A stretch of DNA of 64,000 bases, taken from positions 1,480,176-1,544,175 of the forward strand of contig NW_027152031.1 of assembly GCF_004359215.1 (NCBI RefSeq), given 5' to 3'. The notes under the pieces were generated by a model. It made no database searches, was not told where the DNA came from, and saw nothing but the letters and a program-made list of their open reading frames with translations. Made by a program: the position numbers and the translations under genes. The DNA is from Bremia lactucae (lineage: Eukaryota > Oomycota > Peronosporomycetes > Peronosporales > Peronosporaceae). Shown here one piece after another: positions 31,764-43,475 of this stretch; the first letter of the stretch is position 1; each line of letters begins with the position of its first letter.

Positions 31764-33737
31764 ATGAGCCTTGAATCGACGATCTCACCGCTCGTCGCTT
31801 CTAGTGACACCGAGCTACAGTGCTATCTCTCAGATGCCTGTGCGATTGAGCATCTTTCAATCCTTCTTGATGACTTCTTCACGCGCGGGATAGCGCTACA
31901 AACGAATCTTGTTGGCAGCCAAGACGTCGACGTCAACGCCACCGCACTATCGATATCAGGTCGCGCCGTATTCTCTCTGTTTTCGCGGCTTCTGGATGCT
32001 CCACAGCTACTACAGCAAGCGTATGAGTCCAGCTTGCTGCACGTGACACGGCTAATCCCGTTTTGCCAGCTCTATGGTAGTAAGAATCAAGAGACAATTG
32101 CCGAGCTTTTGGAAGCAGTTTGCGACAATGTTGCTGAATTTCCCGCAACTTTAACTGTCCTACAGCAACTGTACATTCGGCAACTCAACGATCTCTTCAA
32201 AGCTGTGAGACAAGCTGACGTAATGGATCTCATACACCGCTACTACGAGCTAAGTCTGTCCGTAGGTGGCATGACAACCGCAGAATCGGTACTGAAGATT
32301 CTTTTGCTAGGCAAAAAAGAGCTGTCAAAAGAGCTAAGAGAACAGAGTCATTCATTGCTTTATAGACTCGTGCAGTTTTACGAGGTAGTGCTTCCGACTT
32401 TGCAGCGGCAATTGTCGTCTTTGGACAAGAAAACGGCATCTCGAGTAGTTTTAGTGATAGCAGAGATCAGATATATTTTGTTGCTTGTTCTTGGGCGCTG
32501 CGTCGATTTTGAGTTGGACAAGCCTCTCCAATCGGGAGTGTGTGAAGGTAAGGTGCTGGCTGGATTCCACACATTAATCAGCGGATGCGTCGACGAAGAC
32601 GCAGAACATGGCTCGTATTTCAGTGATTTATGGTTTCTATGCGAGTACAAGGACAAAGTCTCGGCATTTTTTCATCGCCACGAATTGGACCAGGAGAATT
32701 TATCGTATTTAGCATTAATGATCGAGCAGCTCCCGAGGCGTCGATTCCTTCCATCGTTGGTAATTAAAGAGTCTCTTGCTATAGAAGAGGTCAAGTCGAA
32801 TAGCGGTTTTGAGGAGATTGAACGTCAGGCAATGGATTTGACTGCACTGGTGCACCAAGTAAAAGACCTTTTTCCTGATTTGGGAGAAGGGTACATTGAG
32901 CTCTGTTTATTGAGTGCTGATTCACAAGTAGAGACGGTGATTAATTTTTTATTGGAAAGTAACCCTCCGCCTGTCCTTATTGATGTATCACATGATGTAA
33001 AACCCTCGGATATCGAATTTAAGCGTGTTGAAGCACTTTTGAAAGGTAATTTATTGCCTGCTTACGAAAATAAAAAGCTGGATCCGAATCGAGTATGGGT
33101 GGGTAAGAAAGCAATGGAAACGAGCTACGATCCACAGATTGAAGTAAAAGATCAGCAAGTAGCTAACAAGACCAAGGAACTTGTTGCCATGTATGAGGAA
33201 GAAGATGACTATGCCTATTCGAGTGGCACCGACCGTGATGGTGGCTTTGACAGCCGAGGCGATGGGGTGGCTGTCCTCGACGAGTACGACGACGATTACA
33301 ATGACGAGTTTGATGACTTTGTGCCGTTTAGTATTCGCGATGGCGGACTTGGAGATAGTCAGGATGTTGTTCGTGAGCAGAATCGTCGGATTCGTGCAAA
33401 GGAGGAGAAAGATGCCTTTTGGGAAGGCATGAAAAATAGAAACCGTGAAAGCGTTTCGCTTAAGGCTGAAGAGATGGATTACGACGAAGAGAAAAAGGAA
33501 AGTGATAATTTTCGTGATAGGATTTTGCGCTCCCCCGCTGCTGCTGAATCGACACAGAGCTCATCTAATTCTAAGATTTCAAATCCTCGTCAAAAAGACA
33601 AAACTCATGGAGAGAAGAAATCTTATGAGCTGTTAACACCGCAACAAATGCAGCGTCAGCGAGCGAAGAAAGACAAGAATAAGGCTAAGATCGCGAACCA
33701 TAATCGGAAGGATCGTGCATTAAAGAAAATGGGCTAA
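31764..33737 (+). CDS. ASCC2: ASCC2-like protein with CUE ubiquitin-binding domain (657 aa)
   Basis: Likely homologue of activating signal cointegrator 1 complex subunit 2, the ubiquitin-binding partner of the ASCC3 helicase in alkylation-damage response and in splitting collided ribosomes. Residues 1-340 are helical, as in the ASCC2 N-terminal domain. A CUE domain lies at about 364-402 (VKDLFPDLGEGYIELCLLS, then INFLLESNPPP). The C-terminal half is charged: VWVGKK, YDDDYNDEFDDF, then a basic tail KDKNKAKIANHNRKDRALKK like that of ASCC2. Single exon. An Inr-like CCTCACGGTCCGATATTT lies at 31739-31756. Divergent from the F1-alpha-like gene with 145 bp between ATGs. Confidence 0.85.
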   Translation: MSLESTISPLVASSDTELQCYLSDACAIEHLSILLDDFFTRGIALQTNLVGSQDVDVNATALSISGRAVFSLFSRLLDAPQLLQQAYESSLLHVTRLIPFCQLYGSKNQETIAELLEAVCDNVAEFPATLTVLQQLYIRQLNDLFKAVRQADVMDLIHRYYELSLSVGGMTTAESVLKILLLGKKELSKELREQSHSLLYRLVQFYEVVLPTLQRQLSSLDKKTASRVVLVIAEIRYILLLVLGRCVDFELDKPLQSGVCEGKVLAGFHTLISGCVDEDAEHGSYFSDLWFLCEYKDKVSAFFHRHELDQENLSYLALMIEQLPRRRFLPSLVIKESLAIEEVKSNSGFEEIERQAMDLTALVHQVKDLFPDLGEGYIELCLLSADSQVETVINFLLESNPPPVLIDVSHDVKPSDIEFKRVEALLKGNLLPAYENKKLDPNRVWVGKKAMETSYDPQIEVKDQQVANKTKELVAMYEEEDDYAYSSGTDRDGGFDSRGDGVAVLDEYDDDYNDEFDDFVPFSIRDGGLGDSQDVVREQNRRIRAKEEKDAFWEGMKNRNRESVSLKAEEMDYDEEKKESDNFRDRILRSPAAAESTQSSSNSKISNPRQKDKTHGEKKSYELLTPQQMQRQRAKKDKNKAKIANHNRKDRALKKMG

Positions 33738-34614
33738 TTTCCTTATCTAAACCAACGTGCAGGCATAATTAAGATTAATTGTATGTTGGATTTAGTTGAC
33801 AAAAGAAATATCTGCCGAAATTGCTTTGAAAATGACCTACAGGTTCTTTATCTTATGCACCAATAAAAAAGCAATGTTTATTGTCGTATGAAAAGAGTAA
33901 AAAAGCTTTTCAAAACCATTAAGCTTTCGACAAGTTAAACATGAATCGACCACATTTTTTTTCCCTGAAGATATATTCTTAGCGAAATCACAATTTAGCA
34001 CATGACCCTTTTTAACAATAATTCGCACTTAGTGTCGTTGACGTTAGATAATAGGAGGTTCGCTAAGGTACCGCAATTTAATTTTGAGGTGTGAATTACT
34101 AATTCGCCACAACATAAATGCGTTGACCGCTTACCTACTCATAGCCTTGAGCGTGCTCTTAGGCGTCAGCGTTAAGCGAGCTAGTAGTAAAATCATTTGG
34201 TGCTAGGGCCTATGTATCGATGCGAGTAGTGGAATGAGTGTGATTGCCCGTGGGGACATTAGAATCCCTGTTGACCATTGATAATTCTTTGCGTCCTTCA
34301 TCTTCTGCCCAAATGAGCGCAAGAAGCCACAACTTCATAGTGTTCCTGTAACGGGGCACACATTGGTTGGAGAACCTTTGTTGTGATTCCACAATTTTTT
34401 TTTTTAAATTTCAAATTTGCACACTAAAATTGTTATTCCCACAATTTCTGTAAAGACTTAAATTGCTATTAACAATGTTGAATTAAGGCACGTAAACCCA
34501 ACAGCATGAAGCAAGGGCATTTTATACTTGTTTGTCTTGTTGTGCAGTCCAAGAACAAAACAGAAGGAAGCGCCGTGCCAATATAATAGAGTTTGGATTG
34601 GCAAATGTCATTGC
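33738..34614. other. Gene-free intergenic stretch
   Basis: 3' flank of ASCC2 up to LTR A2. AT-rich with a poly-T run near 34396. No gene seen. Confidence 0.5.
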
Positions 34615-35150
34615 TTTAACGGGCTAAAGTTGCCCTAATGTTACACAGTCCCCGTTAAGTACACTTGGTGTACTTAAAGGGATGGTCAATTACTAAATTA
34701 AAGTAATTAGACCCAGCACTCGAGTGTGGTTCACATTTGTGACCAACCCTTCTATATGTGATGCACATAGGTGCATTCACATTAGGAGGAATGACGCCTA
34801 GCGTCATCCGCTACGCGAGGTATCTGGAAAGATACGCTCGCAATACATATTAAGTGTTATCTATAGAGATTACATTTTGATTGATTGGTAGAAATAGGTA
34901 TCTATATTTAACACGAACAAATATAAATTAGTCTGAAAACTACTTCCTACTTGATAAGTGCGCACGAGGAGCCGGATTACCGCTCCCGTGACGACTCTTA
35001 ATCACAGTACTTAGTGTGTTGGGTGAGGTCGCCAACGCGCCCACCACAACTACCTCACTGCACGCAAGAGAAGGTGGTCAAACCGCTTTCTCGCTGTGCT
35101 AGGGTGCGTGTCTAAGAAGAGCGTGGCCGCATTACGACGTGCCCATCTAC
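34615..35150 (+). repeat. LTR family A, copy A2 (solo or truncated LTR)
   Basis: About 536 bp alignable end to end with LTR A1 (5367-5897), starting at a mutated TTTAACGGGCTAAAG and ending GCCCATCTAC. No gypsy coding sequence adjoins it; copia sequence follows directly. Confidence 0.78.
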
Positions 35151-36361
35151 TCAAATCGTGCCCGCGGCAGCGCATACGGACGAGCTCGGACTATCGTGGC
35201 GGCAAGTTGTCTCCAGTCGCCACCGGCTTCGTAAAGATCGTCGATGGCATCGCCCGTAAATAATTCCGATGCAATTGTACCTGTACAGAGTGAAAATGGC
35301 GTGCAATGTGCGCTACAAAGCTATCGCATCGCATATGAGCAAGCGAATGCGGCACTGATAGCTTCATCGACATACCAAGATGCGATACGTTCTCCTCAAT
35401 CCAAGGTTTGGAGTGACGCGATCAAGACTGACCCAGATGCATTGAATCAAAAAAACATGGTGCATTGAATCACAAGAAAACATGGAGTGCGGTCAAAAGG
35501 TGATCTGAACCAATTGAGTGTTCGCAGTTTAGAGGAAAGAAAATAAAAAAATGATCGATTTAAGGCTCGGCTTGTTGCATTGGGTTATAACCAAAATTAT
35601 GGTGGGGATTATTACGACACGGATTCTCCGTGTCTTCCCGGCAGTGTGTTGTCATATTTCGGTATGAATTTTCGCCAGTATGATGTTGACACGGCCTTTC
35701 TAAATTGAATATACATCTCTGTGCCTCAAAGTGTTAACATGGACGCGAGTCAAGTATTAAAGTTCGAACTAAATTTGTAAGGACTAAAACAATCTGCTGC
35801 AACATATTTTAAGACCATATCGAGCGTTTTTCGCAAAATGGGCTTTTCCATGTATTTTGGACCCGCGCATATTCGTCCGTAACGATGAAAACCATTCGGG
35901 AATATGCTAATTGGAGGTAATACTGCAGGATCAATTGTTAAAAGTTGCAGATGAATTTGTTAGTCATTTCAAGCTAGAGACGCTAAGCAACGTTTAATAT
36001 ATTCTCGGTATTGAAGTGACGTACGAGCTGCAGAAGAAGAAGCTCAAGATCAGCCAAAGTGCGTGCATCGACAGAATGGTCGAACGTTTTTTACCAAAGT
36101 GGACGCGAAAATGGTTGGCAACCCAATCAACAATTTTTTTCTTTTTTCGAGCATGCTTGAGAATTCTGACCGGGGAACAACGCACCGGTGTATTATTTCC
36201 ACCATATCGAGATGGTACCAAATCCGAGCAGTCGTCCATAGTATTCAAGCCCCCTCTGGACACAGTGGCTTGGGCCGTATCCGCACTTTCATCGTCTCAC
36301 GGGTTAGAAGAGACAATGATATCATGACTTGGACTCTTAGAGTCAAATTCGCAAGGAGGTG
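35151..36361 (+). pseudogene. Ty1/copia reverse transcriptase remnant
   Basis: Heavily broken copia RT region. Readable pieces in order: the pre-RT motif SKVWSDAIKTDPDALNQKN (35390-35450), FKARLVALGYNQNYGGDYYDT (about 35555-35615), DVDTAFLN (about 35684, motif A with catalytic Asp), GLKQSAATYFKT (about 35785), VADEFVSHFKLETL and LGIEVTYELQKKKLKISQSA (about 35940-36060). The YVDD box is not found. The region ends near 36361, where copia sequence on the opposite strand begins. Confidence 0.75.
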
Positions 36362-37700
36362 AAATTGGCGGATTGGTGCCAAATATGATCCACCACCATC
36401 GGTTCACTTTCACTCCTGGTTTAAACGCACGATAATTGAATCAAGACGTCGTCCTAATCGCCATGATGATGCACATTTTGAGTGATATTTTCACCAACAA
36501 CAACGTCCACATACTTAGACTTGGGTAGCTTTTAAAATACCAACCACTTCCACACACTTAGACTTGGGTAGCTTTTAGAATACCACTGACCTCGTAATTC
36601 CAGTCGTTTTAATTCATAATTTCGAACACAGTAGACCTTCACACCATCTGCATACCCAAAAACATGCAGCGGAATGCCTTTTTATCTAACTTTTGTCGTT
36701 TACCTTTATCGATGCGCGCGTACCCTTGCGATCCGAAAACTCGCAAATGCGACAGGTCTGGCTTCGCTCCAAAGCAAACCTCAAACGGATTCTTGTTTAA
36801 GTGAGAAGCGCAGGGTACACGATTCGTAATACATACCGCATTATTTATGGCTTCGGCTCACCATATCATCTCAACTTGAATGTAATTAATCATTGACCGT
36901 GCTCGTTTCGTCAGCGTCCGGTTCATCTGCTCAGCCGTTCCATTTTGCTGTGACGAATACGAAACTGTAGCTTGGTGCATAATTCCAGCCTGTCGCCACA
37001 CTTTATCATGGCTATTGTTAATATATCCGCCAACATTGTCGGTGCGAATACATCTAATCTTAGCATCCAACTGATTCTCCATCATCGACTTGTACTTGAT
37101 AGACTTATCGACCACGTCCGACTTGTGCGCAATATGATACGCGACAACATATCGTGACAATCGTCAGTAATTGTTACCATTAATCTCGTTCCACACAGTG
37201 ACTTGGTCTCCATGGGACCCATCACGTCACTATGAATTCACGTCATTCTGAATTAGTTGAAGTAGTGGCGTCGTCTTACTTTACCGTAACTTGACTTAGG
37301 AAATGGCTTTACTGACGACTTGCAAGTCCACAAACTTCACATATGTCATCTTGGTCTTCCACATTAGCAGACTTATCTTCCATCGTGAATCCACTGACGC
37401 ATTCTTGATTTTTAACGCCTTCATTGGTAGACGTTCTGATCGAGCGTGCCATGGACTTGGACTCACATTTGGCTCCACCGCGAACCACTTCACTCATGTT
37501 TGCAGATTCAACTTGTTCACATTCGAGAGCAAACAATTTCACCTTCTGGGTCACTTGTCTCACCACTTCATGCTCGTTCGTGATCTCGCATGTAACATTT
37601 GAGAGGTTATGTCAACCCTTAAGCAGAAAATTCAGCAATCGAAAGAAGTCTACAATACAGTTAAGGAACGTAGAGAACGTCTTCGATGCGGATGGACTTC
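36362..37700 (-). pseudogene. Ty1/copia integrase remnant, minus strand
   Basis: 36858-37160 reads RYVVAYHIAHKSDVVDKSIK, CIRTDNVGGYINNS (second catalytic Asp, in TDN) and YSSQQNGTAEQMNRTL (catalytic Glu of DDE). 36600-36800 (minus) holds the post-integrase part. 37296-37493 matches the zinc-module end (DICEVCGLA in frame 37309-37566). All broken by stops and frameshifts. The orientation is opposite to the adjoining RT remnant. Confidence 0.75.
36508..36593. repeat. 43-bp tandem duplication
   Basis: 36508-36550 and 36551-36593 are adjacent direct copies sharing ACTTAGACTTGGGTAGCTTT, with a few mismatches, inside the copia remnant. Confidence 0.75.
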
Positions 37701-38611
37701 TTGTTCTTCATTAAAGCTCGAATCGTCCCAATTCCAGCAGCTGTTACAGTTCCCCATTCGCCGAAATTTTAACCAACGTGCTGAGTGATCGTATTTCCGC
37801 AAACTCATCCTTGAATGGACACATGTGACTACTTGGACCACTGTCAATTTAGTCCCTTGTTCACTCACGGTAAACGCTTGTTCCGCATTCTTTTTCTTGT
37901 CAGGATTCTTCCAGAAATCTTGTTTCTTGTGTCCATATCGATTGCAGACATGACACTGTCCGGATAACTTGTTTCCCGTTTCCTTGGATCGAGCTCCCCC
38001 TGCTCTTGAAGCGTCGAGTAGCCTTCAAAGCAATTTCCCTTTATCCTTTCGAGCTATGACTTCGTACTCGCGACTAGGCATCTCCTTGGCTTGAAATAGA
38101 TGGATGTCCCTCACGTTCTCAATAATCTTGACGATCTGATCGTATTCTTCGAACATATTCCAAGCAAAATCACGAGCTGTTCATCTCACGACACTTCATC
38201 TCCAATGGCTTACATCGGCGAGCAAAAGTTCACCGAACTTCAGGAAGTGTCCCATCACACTTCCACCCTTCTGCATCTTATATTCATGCACTGGCGACGC
38301 ATCTGGACTCGATTATGAATGCTTCGACGAAGAAAGAAGCTCTTCTAAGTCTCATATGCCTCAGCCTTCGACCCTGCCAACCGAACCATGAATTGAAGAC
38401 GTGGACTGACCATCGTGCATACATTCGCGAAGGCCTTCATGTCGTTGACTTTCCAAGCATACGCAATAGCATCGCATTTCACTCGAAGCCTTCGTAGAAT
38501 CGAGATGGTCCAGCAAACCTTTCTTTGCAAGCTCTATTCGCGTATTAAATTCTCACACGAAATAATTGTCCTCATTTAGAACAGAATTGCATCTGCCATA
38601 ATTGGGCTCAT
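37701..38611 (-). pseudogene. Ty1/copia gag remnant, minus strand
   Basis: Begins at ATG 38611 inside the primer-binding site (or ATG 38599, in the same frame). After an early frameshift it reads LNEDNYF then EFNTRIELAKKGL, the conserved copia Gag N-terminus. CHVCNRYGHKKQD-like text near 37920-37950 (minus) is the nucleocapsid knuckle region. Stops and shifts are frequent; not functional. Confidence 0.65.
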
Positions 38612-38616
38612 AAACC
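38601..38616 (-). other. Half-tRNA primer-binding site of minus-strand copia
   Basis: Read on the minus strand: GGTTTATGAGCCCAAT, nearly the same as the PBS at 12179 and complementary to a CAU anticodon arm. The ATG within it is in frame with gag. Confidence 0.6.
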
Positions 38617-39684
38617 TATTCAGGTATATATAGCGGAGTAGTCGACTAGTCGGGAAGGAAGTAATTTGGAAAGTATATTAGTCATTTAGAGAACCTACTT
38701 TGCATTCGGCTAGCTAGCGCAGAAGAAGCAATAAGAAGGTCGTCCATCAGCCGTTATGTAGCTACATTTCAGCTACCGTTTGAAGCCCACAATCTGTAGT
38801 TTATAAAATAACGACGGTAATAAACGTAACGATGATATTGAGCGGCCACTACGTTTCCATCGTCATCATCTCCTAGTCGCACTTATGTAGTATCGTAGAT
38901 TTTTGTTGACATTTTGGATTAGAACCTCAAATTACAAAAGTTGTGTAAAATTATTGTTTGCGAATTTAAATTACTATTTAATTATTGTAAATAGTTGTGG
39001 GGGCAATAATTAAGAAAGAGCGGTTTGTTTGAATTTAAATATAACTTCCACGGTCGTTCGTTACTTTTTTCGAGAAGGATGCAACTGGCTCTACTCAGTG
39101 GCTAGAGTGATTTATCTGATTAAACAAATAGATCTTCTTTGCAAATAGCTCTTCTTTGAAGTAACAACACTGCTAGTGGCTAATTTTAATATACACAATT
39201 AAATGATGAGGTTGTCACGCTTCCTCGTGAATAAATATTAACCTGAAGCTGTTTTGGCTTAGGTTTCATTACAGTCATTTATGGGAGAAGGGGCAATCTC
39301 GTATTCAATATATGTTTGTATTCGAGTGAGCTAGATCTTGACGCCATAGCAGTGCTTCCACTCAATAGATGCACTGTTTTTGGTGAAGCTTATTGGTGCA
39401 TTGACTTAAAAATAAGGATTTAAAGTTTGTCTGACTTGCAGACGTTGTGGACGCGTCTCAAAAAGTGATCGACTCAGTCACTCGCACAGAGAAGGCATGC
39501 AATACAAGTTCGACTTGTAATTACCATTAGGCAGATGCATAAATAAAATCAAGCTGATTTATGTTTGCTTACCTCAACACGTGTAAAGTAATTCCCATAT
39601 AAGTTATGTCTAACTTTATATGTTAGGTTTAGGGAGGATACATATTTCGTATGCACCGTGTATCTATATCGTATGTGACTGCTT
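38617..39684. other. Copia LTR (extent unclear) and gene-free sequence
   Basis: The 5' LTR of the minus-strand copia should begin at 38617 and run to higher coordinates, but I could not place its outer end. There is no palindromic structure like that at 12079. The rest is AT-rich without genes. Confidence 0.4.
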
Positions 39685-40171
39685 CAAGACGGGTGCACCT
39701 TTGCTAGTACTGATAACAGTACTAGTCAACTTAAACTGATTACAGTGAAGGTGGGGTATTTCGACTACTTCACGTTCACGGCGTGAAAAGGAAAATTCTA
39801 AGTAGCTATAAAGTCTTGGCTACTAAGAGCAAATTCTAATGCTTTAAAATTGGGAGAAAGTAAAACTGTATTAATATATAAAGTAATAATAACGATCTTC
39901 TATCTACTGGCTTTAATATATTAAAATAATTAACAACGCAATGCGCCTCCTTGCGCAACGCCTAATCGCGTCTTGTAACGATTATTATGGTTGATTTCAA
40001 CTTAAATTAACCAATCTCTTCTTGCACTTCATTCGGTACTATTGGAAAAGTTACGTCAAATTTGATAAAAATAATGATTTTGTGCTTCTTTATTTGTTTC
40101 CTCTCATACGAAATAATATTTATTATTCCTCTTATAGGAAATAATATATATGTAACGGGACACCCGTTACA
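39685..40171 (-). repeat. LTR family B, copy B2 (inverted)
   Basis: On the minus strand it begins TGTAACGGGTGTCCCGTTA at 40171 and runs to about 39685. It shares the GCGCATTGCGTTG, ATCAACC and hairpin blocks of B1 and B3. No gag adjoins it, so it is a solo or truncated LTR. Confidence 0.75.
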
Positions 40172-41268
40172 TCTATCCTACTTCAATATATAAGTCAATA
40201 CTTACTTAAAAGTAGTAACTATTTAAAAAAGTTTTACCGCCATGTGACTCGTGTTTAAAAAATTTCATCTACTAAAAGATTTATGTGTATTTTTTGTTAC
40301 ACACACCCTCATTTCGAGAGAGCTTTAACCGTTAGACAATTCGAATCAATCATTTTCAACTCAAAAAACATTAACGGTATTAATTAAGTACTTACATCCG
40401 TATTCAACTGTCTTTTTCATTTCGCCACAGGATACCGTGCAGCTAAAAAGTTGAGATTGAAACTAACCTTCCAAAAAGATAAATTTCATTTTAGTATTAT
40501 TTTTCTGATACAATAGAACCCAAAGCTCAACGCTAGTATCACATAGCTGGCGTCATCGGTCGAGTTCGCTTTCCATGCTTCGACTCCACTTGCATGAGGG
40601 CTCTAAGTTAATCCTATAAAAATGGGCACGCGCCAATGCATTGTCGAGTTCTTTAAGGCTGAGAAAGAGTTACGTTATTAACTAGTCGATATGAATCGAC
40701 TTCCGACGTGAAAGAAACCTAGCTCCCCTTAACATGTTGGCTCAAGTCTAGTTAGTTCTTTAATTTTTTTTCATTTAACGTCCTCAAAGATAACACAATT
40801 TTAACTCGATGTGTATCTTTGCAGGGTCTTTGCAGGATGTCGAAGCAACAAGAATAGCACAAAATGTAGACTTATTGATGGGGTTTCCGGTAACGTGATT
40901 GCTCTCGTAAAGCTACTAGAGTGTTTTTTGAACTGCATGTTTTTTTAGAAAACGACAAAAATACAAAAATTATAGGTGCTTTGCAGAGCGGTTTTGAGCA
41001 TTAGCGTAATCGTAATAAGATCAGCAATGGCTATAATCGAATTAAACAAATATAGCTTCTCTGTTGTAAGGTATATATTTTGCTGAAAACCGCGATAAAC
41101 GAATGGTCGCATTTCAGAATTGTAAATAATCCAAATGCCGTATACCTTAATACTTAGGAGATACGGGAGTATGCTTTCATAAATAAATCGTGAGAAATGA
41201 CAGGGAACATCACTTGCTTCCCACAAACGGGAGACCAGCTGCTTTCAGTGAAGGTTTGGCCCGTGGCC
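40172..41268. other. Gene-free AT-rich stretch
   Basis: No gene or element recognised between LTR B2 and the gypsy remnant that starts near 41269. Confidence 0.5.
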
Positions 41269-42172
41269 GACTACGCGGAATGCCACCAACAATGCCGAGA
41301 GCGAGGAATACCTGTGGAGTAGGTCGATGAATGCCCACTCGTTCTTGATGACGACACTGATGTCGGCCGACAGGCGTACGAAGCCCATTTCCGCCGGTGG
41401 ATCACCGCCATGAGATATCCCATCCCCGAAATCTTCAGCTCGCCGCATCGGCTCGACTGGTTAGCGCTTCGACGTCTTCAATTTACATGGCCAAGGCGGT
41501 TGCTGATTAGCGGTGGGATGTCTGTCGTTGTATTGACCGAGACAGTCCTGCCCCCGACGCTCATTCTCCAAGAAGTCATCATCAAAAATCCAGAAGGGGA
41601 ATCCACCCCACGACATCAACCCAAAGAGCCTTATAGGCCCGGTTTGGCGCGGACCGATTGAGTGGAACGCCTGTAAGCGTTCACGAGGTTGGCGCAGTCC
41701 TTCACGAGGCGGTCCTCCGGCTTCCACGTAGTACGGGCCTTCGAGCAGCCACGCCACCATACTCAGAACTTCTGCCGTCCCCTTTACGTTGATGTCCGAC
41801 CAACTTTTTCACATGGAAGTATCGCTCTTCGTCGTGACTCAACAAGGGTTGAGGAGGACGAATCATACGTCAACGGCGTCGCTTGAAGCAGCTTACGACT
41901 TAGCTCGACGATGAACAAGAACTTGAATGACCATCAGCATTGGCTGGCTTCGTTGTATGATCGGGTGGAGATCATAAAGCGCCACCTTTTGATCTCTACG
42001 CAGGCTCCTGCACCTCCCTCGCACCAGTCTGCTTACCCCTTGCGTCATCCGTCGTACCCTTCAGGGCCACCTGCGAACACTTCCGGGACGACCGATCACC
42101 CACCAAGTGAGAGGTCTGCTGCGTCCCCGGCTGATAACTGTAGCGTCTGTTTCAGACCGGTCCGCCGGACCA
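41269..42172 (+). pseudogene. Antisense ORF at 3' end of a second gypsy lineage (degenerate)
   Basis: Plus-strand coding-like sequence, antisense to the minus-strand pol. 41269-41661 reads VADYAECHQQCRERGIPVE, one stop, then VDECPLVLDDDTDVG, QAYEAHFRRWITAMRYPIPE and LILQEVIIKNPEGEST. After frameshifts, 41800-42172 reads GSIALRRDSTRVEEDESYVN, SLEAAYDLARR and LNDHQHWLASLYDRVEIIKR followed by a Pro-rich tail. The composition (acidic helices, heptad-like stretch, Pro-rich end) looks protein-like in one strand only. No known domain recognised. It overlaps the chromodomain-coding region of the opposite strand. Confidence 0.5.
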
Positions 42173-43475
42173 CTTGAGCACCCCAACATAAAATATCGGG
42201 TGCGTTGCCACAGCCGATGGAAAGCTCAAGATGTCGGTCAATAACCGTAAGCGGTCGCACGAAAACGGACGAAGCTTCGTACTCCCGACCACTGAAACCG
42301 CGTGCATAGGTAGATATCTTGCATTAAGTAGCACCAAATCACCAGTCTTAAACATTTGCGCATTTAGAGGACCATGACTGTCACTGTTTTCCTTTTGAAG
42401 CTCTTGAGCAGCAGCCATGACGTCCCTGACACGTAGCCTAATGGCTTCACCAGTTTCAATAAACGTCAGCAAATTGCGTTTGACCGACGGTCGAATCCAT
42501 TTAGGCCTCAGGTTATCAGCGACACCCCCCATCCTCATTAGAAGCCATTGACAACAATAGGGAGTACGCGGATGCCACAACCCATTCACATAGAACAGGG
42601 AAAAACCTGTCGACGAATGCCGCATTATTCATTGCGAATATTACTTGCTCTAACTGCGCACTCCATTGGGATGGCTCATCCACGCAAACATTGCGAAACA
42701 CATCCTCCAAAACACTGTTGACCGATTCGGTCTGACCGTCAGTCTGCGAATGATCCGCTGTAGACATATCCAGTCGAAACACCATCAGCCGAAAAACATG
42801 TTGCCAAAAGGTAGACACAAACTGAGGATCTCGATCACTCACGAAAGACTCCGGAAGTCCATGATGTCGAAACACGTTGTCGATGAACAGCTGTGCCGCC
42901 TGCAGTGCCGTTATGATTCGGCATACCGCCACTTGTCACACTACCTTGCTGAGGCGACACGCAAATACCATAATGCCCGTATGGCCATGCCGATCCGCCG
43001 AAATGTCGAGTATTAAGTCCATGCTTACTGAGCGCCAACAGTTCGCTGGGACCGACAAACTCTGCAGCGGCGCTACTGAAGACGGCAGAGGCTTCACTCG
43101 TTGACAAGTCTCGCACGTCTTGACATACGACCGGACCCACTTGTACATGTGGGGCCACCACAAGTCACGTGCCACAGACGGGTACGTCTTTTTGCGCCCC
43201 AAATGTTTACGATTCGGCGTATCATGTGCCTCAGAGAAAATTCGGTGACGTAAGTCCTTGTCGTTAGGGACGACCACGCGTCTTTTATCCCTCGAATTCA
43301 CACTGTACAACAGGAGTCCATCGGACAGACTATACCGAATGGGATCTGCCTGCTGGCGCTTCGTCAACTTGATGGCTTCCGCAGAGGCGCTCAACACCTC
43401 TTCAACACCTTGAAAATCCGGGTCTTGAACACACGCCTTGCGTATAAGCTCGAACACTGAAGTTTCAAGATGCAC
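41670..43475 (-). pseudogene. Ty3/gypsy integrase and chromodomain remnant, minus strand
   Basis: Minus-strand order: YSLSDGLLLY and HDTPNRKHLGRKKTY (43475-43150), TCETCQRVKP (zinc module), VSMDLILDISADRHGHTGI (first catalytic Asp), then at 42932-42516 FVSDRDPQFVSTFWQHVF (second Asp) and TADHSQTDGQTESVN (catalytic Glu), then at 42625-42152 the GPF-like module ending THPIFYVGVLK. Near 41860-41680, VWWRGCSKARTTWKPEDRLV is a chromodomain remnant. Frameshifts lie between the parts. It belongs to a different gypsy lineage from element A1. Confidence 0.82.

Noticed and set aside
31619..31810. Longer start for the F1-alpha-like protein (31765 or 31810)
   Set aside because: 31810 is GTG, and both starts overlap the ASCC2 5' end. 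The leader from 31618 looks like a mitochondrial presequence.
41461..41760. 99-aa minus-strand frame opposite the lineage-2 antisense ORF
   Set aside because: Its upstream part (PPREGLRQPRERLQ) is a frame-shifted chromodomain reading; the rest is Trp/Phe-rich text that looks like a shadow of the plus-strand frame.
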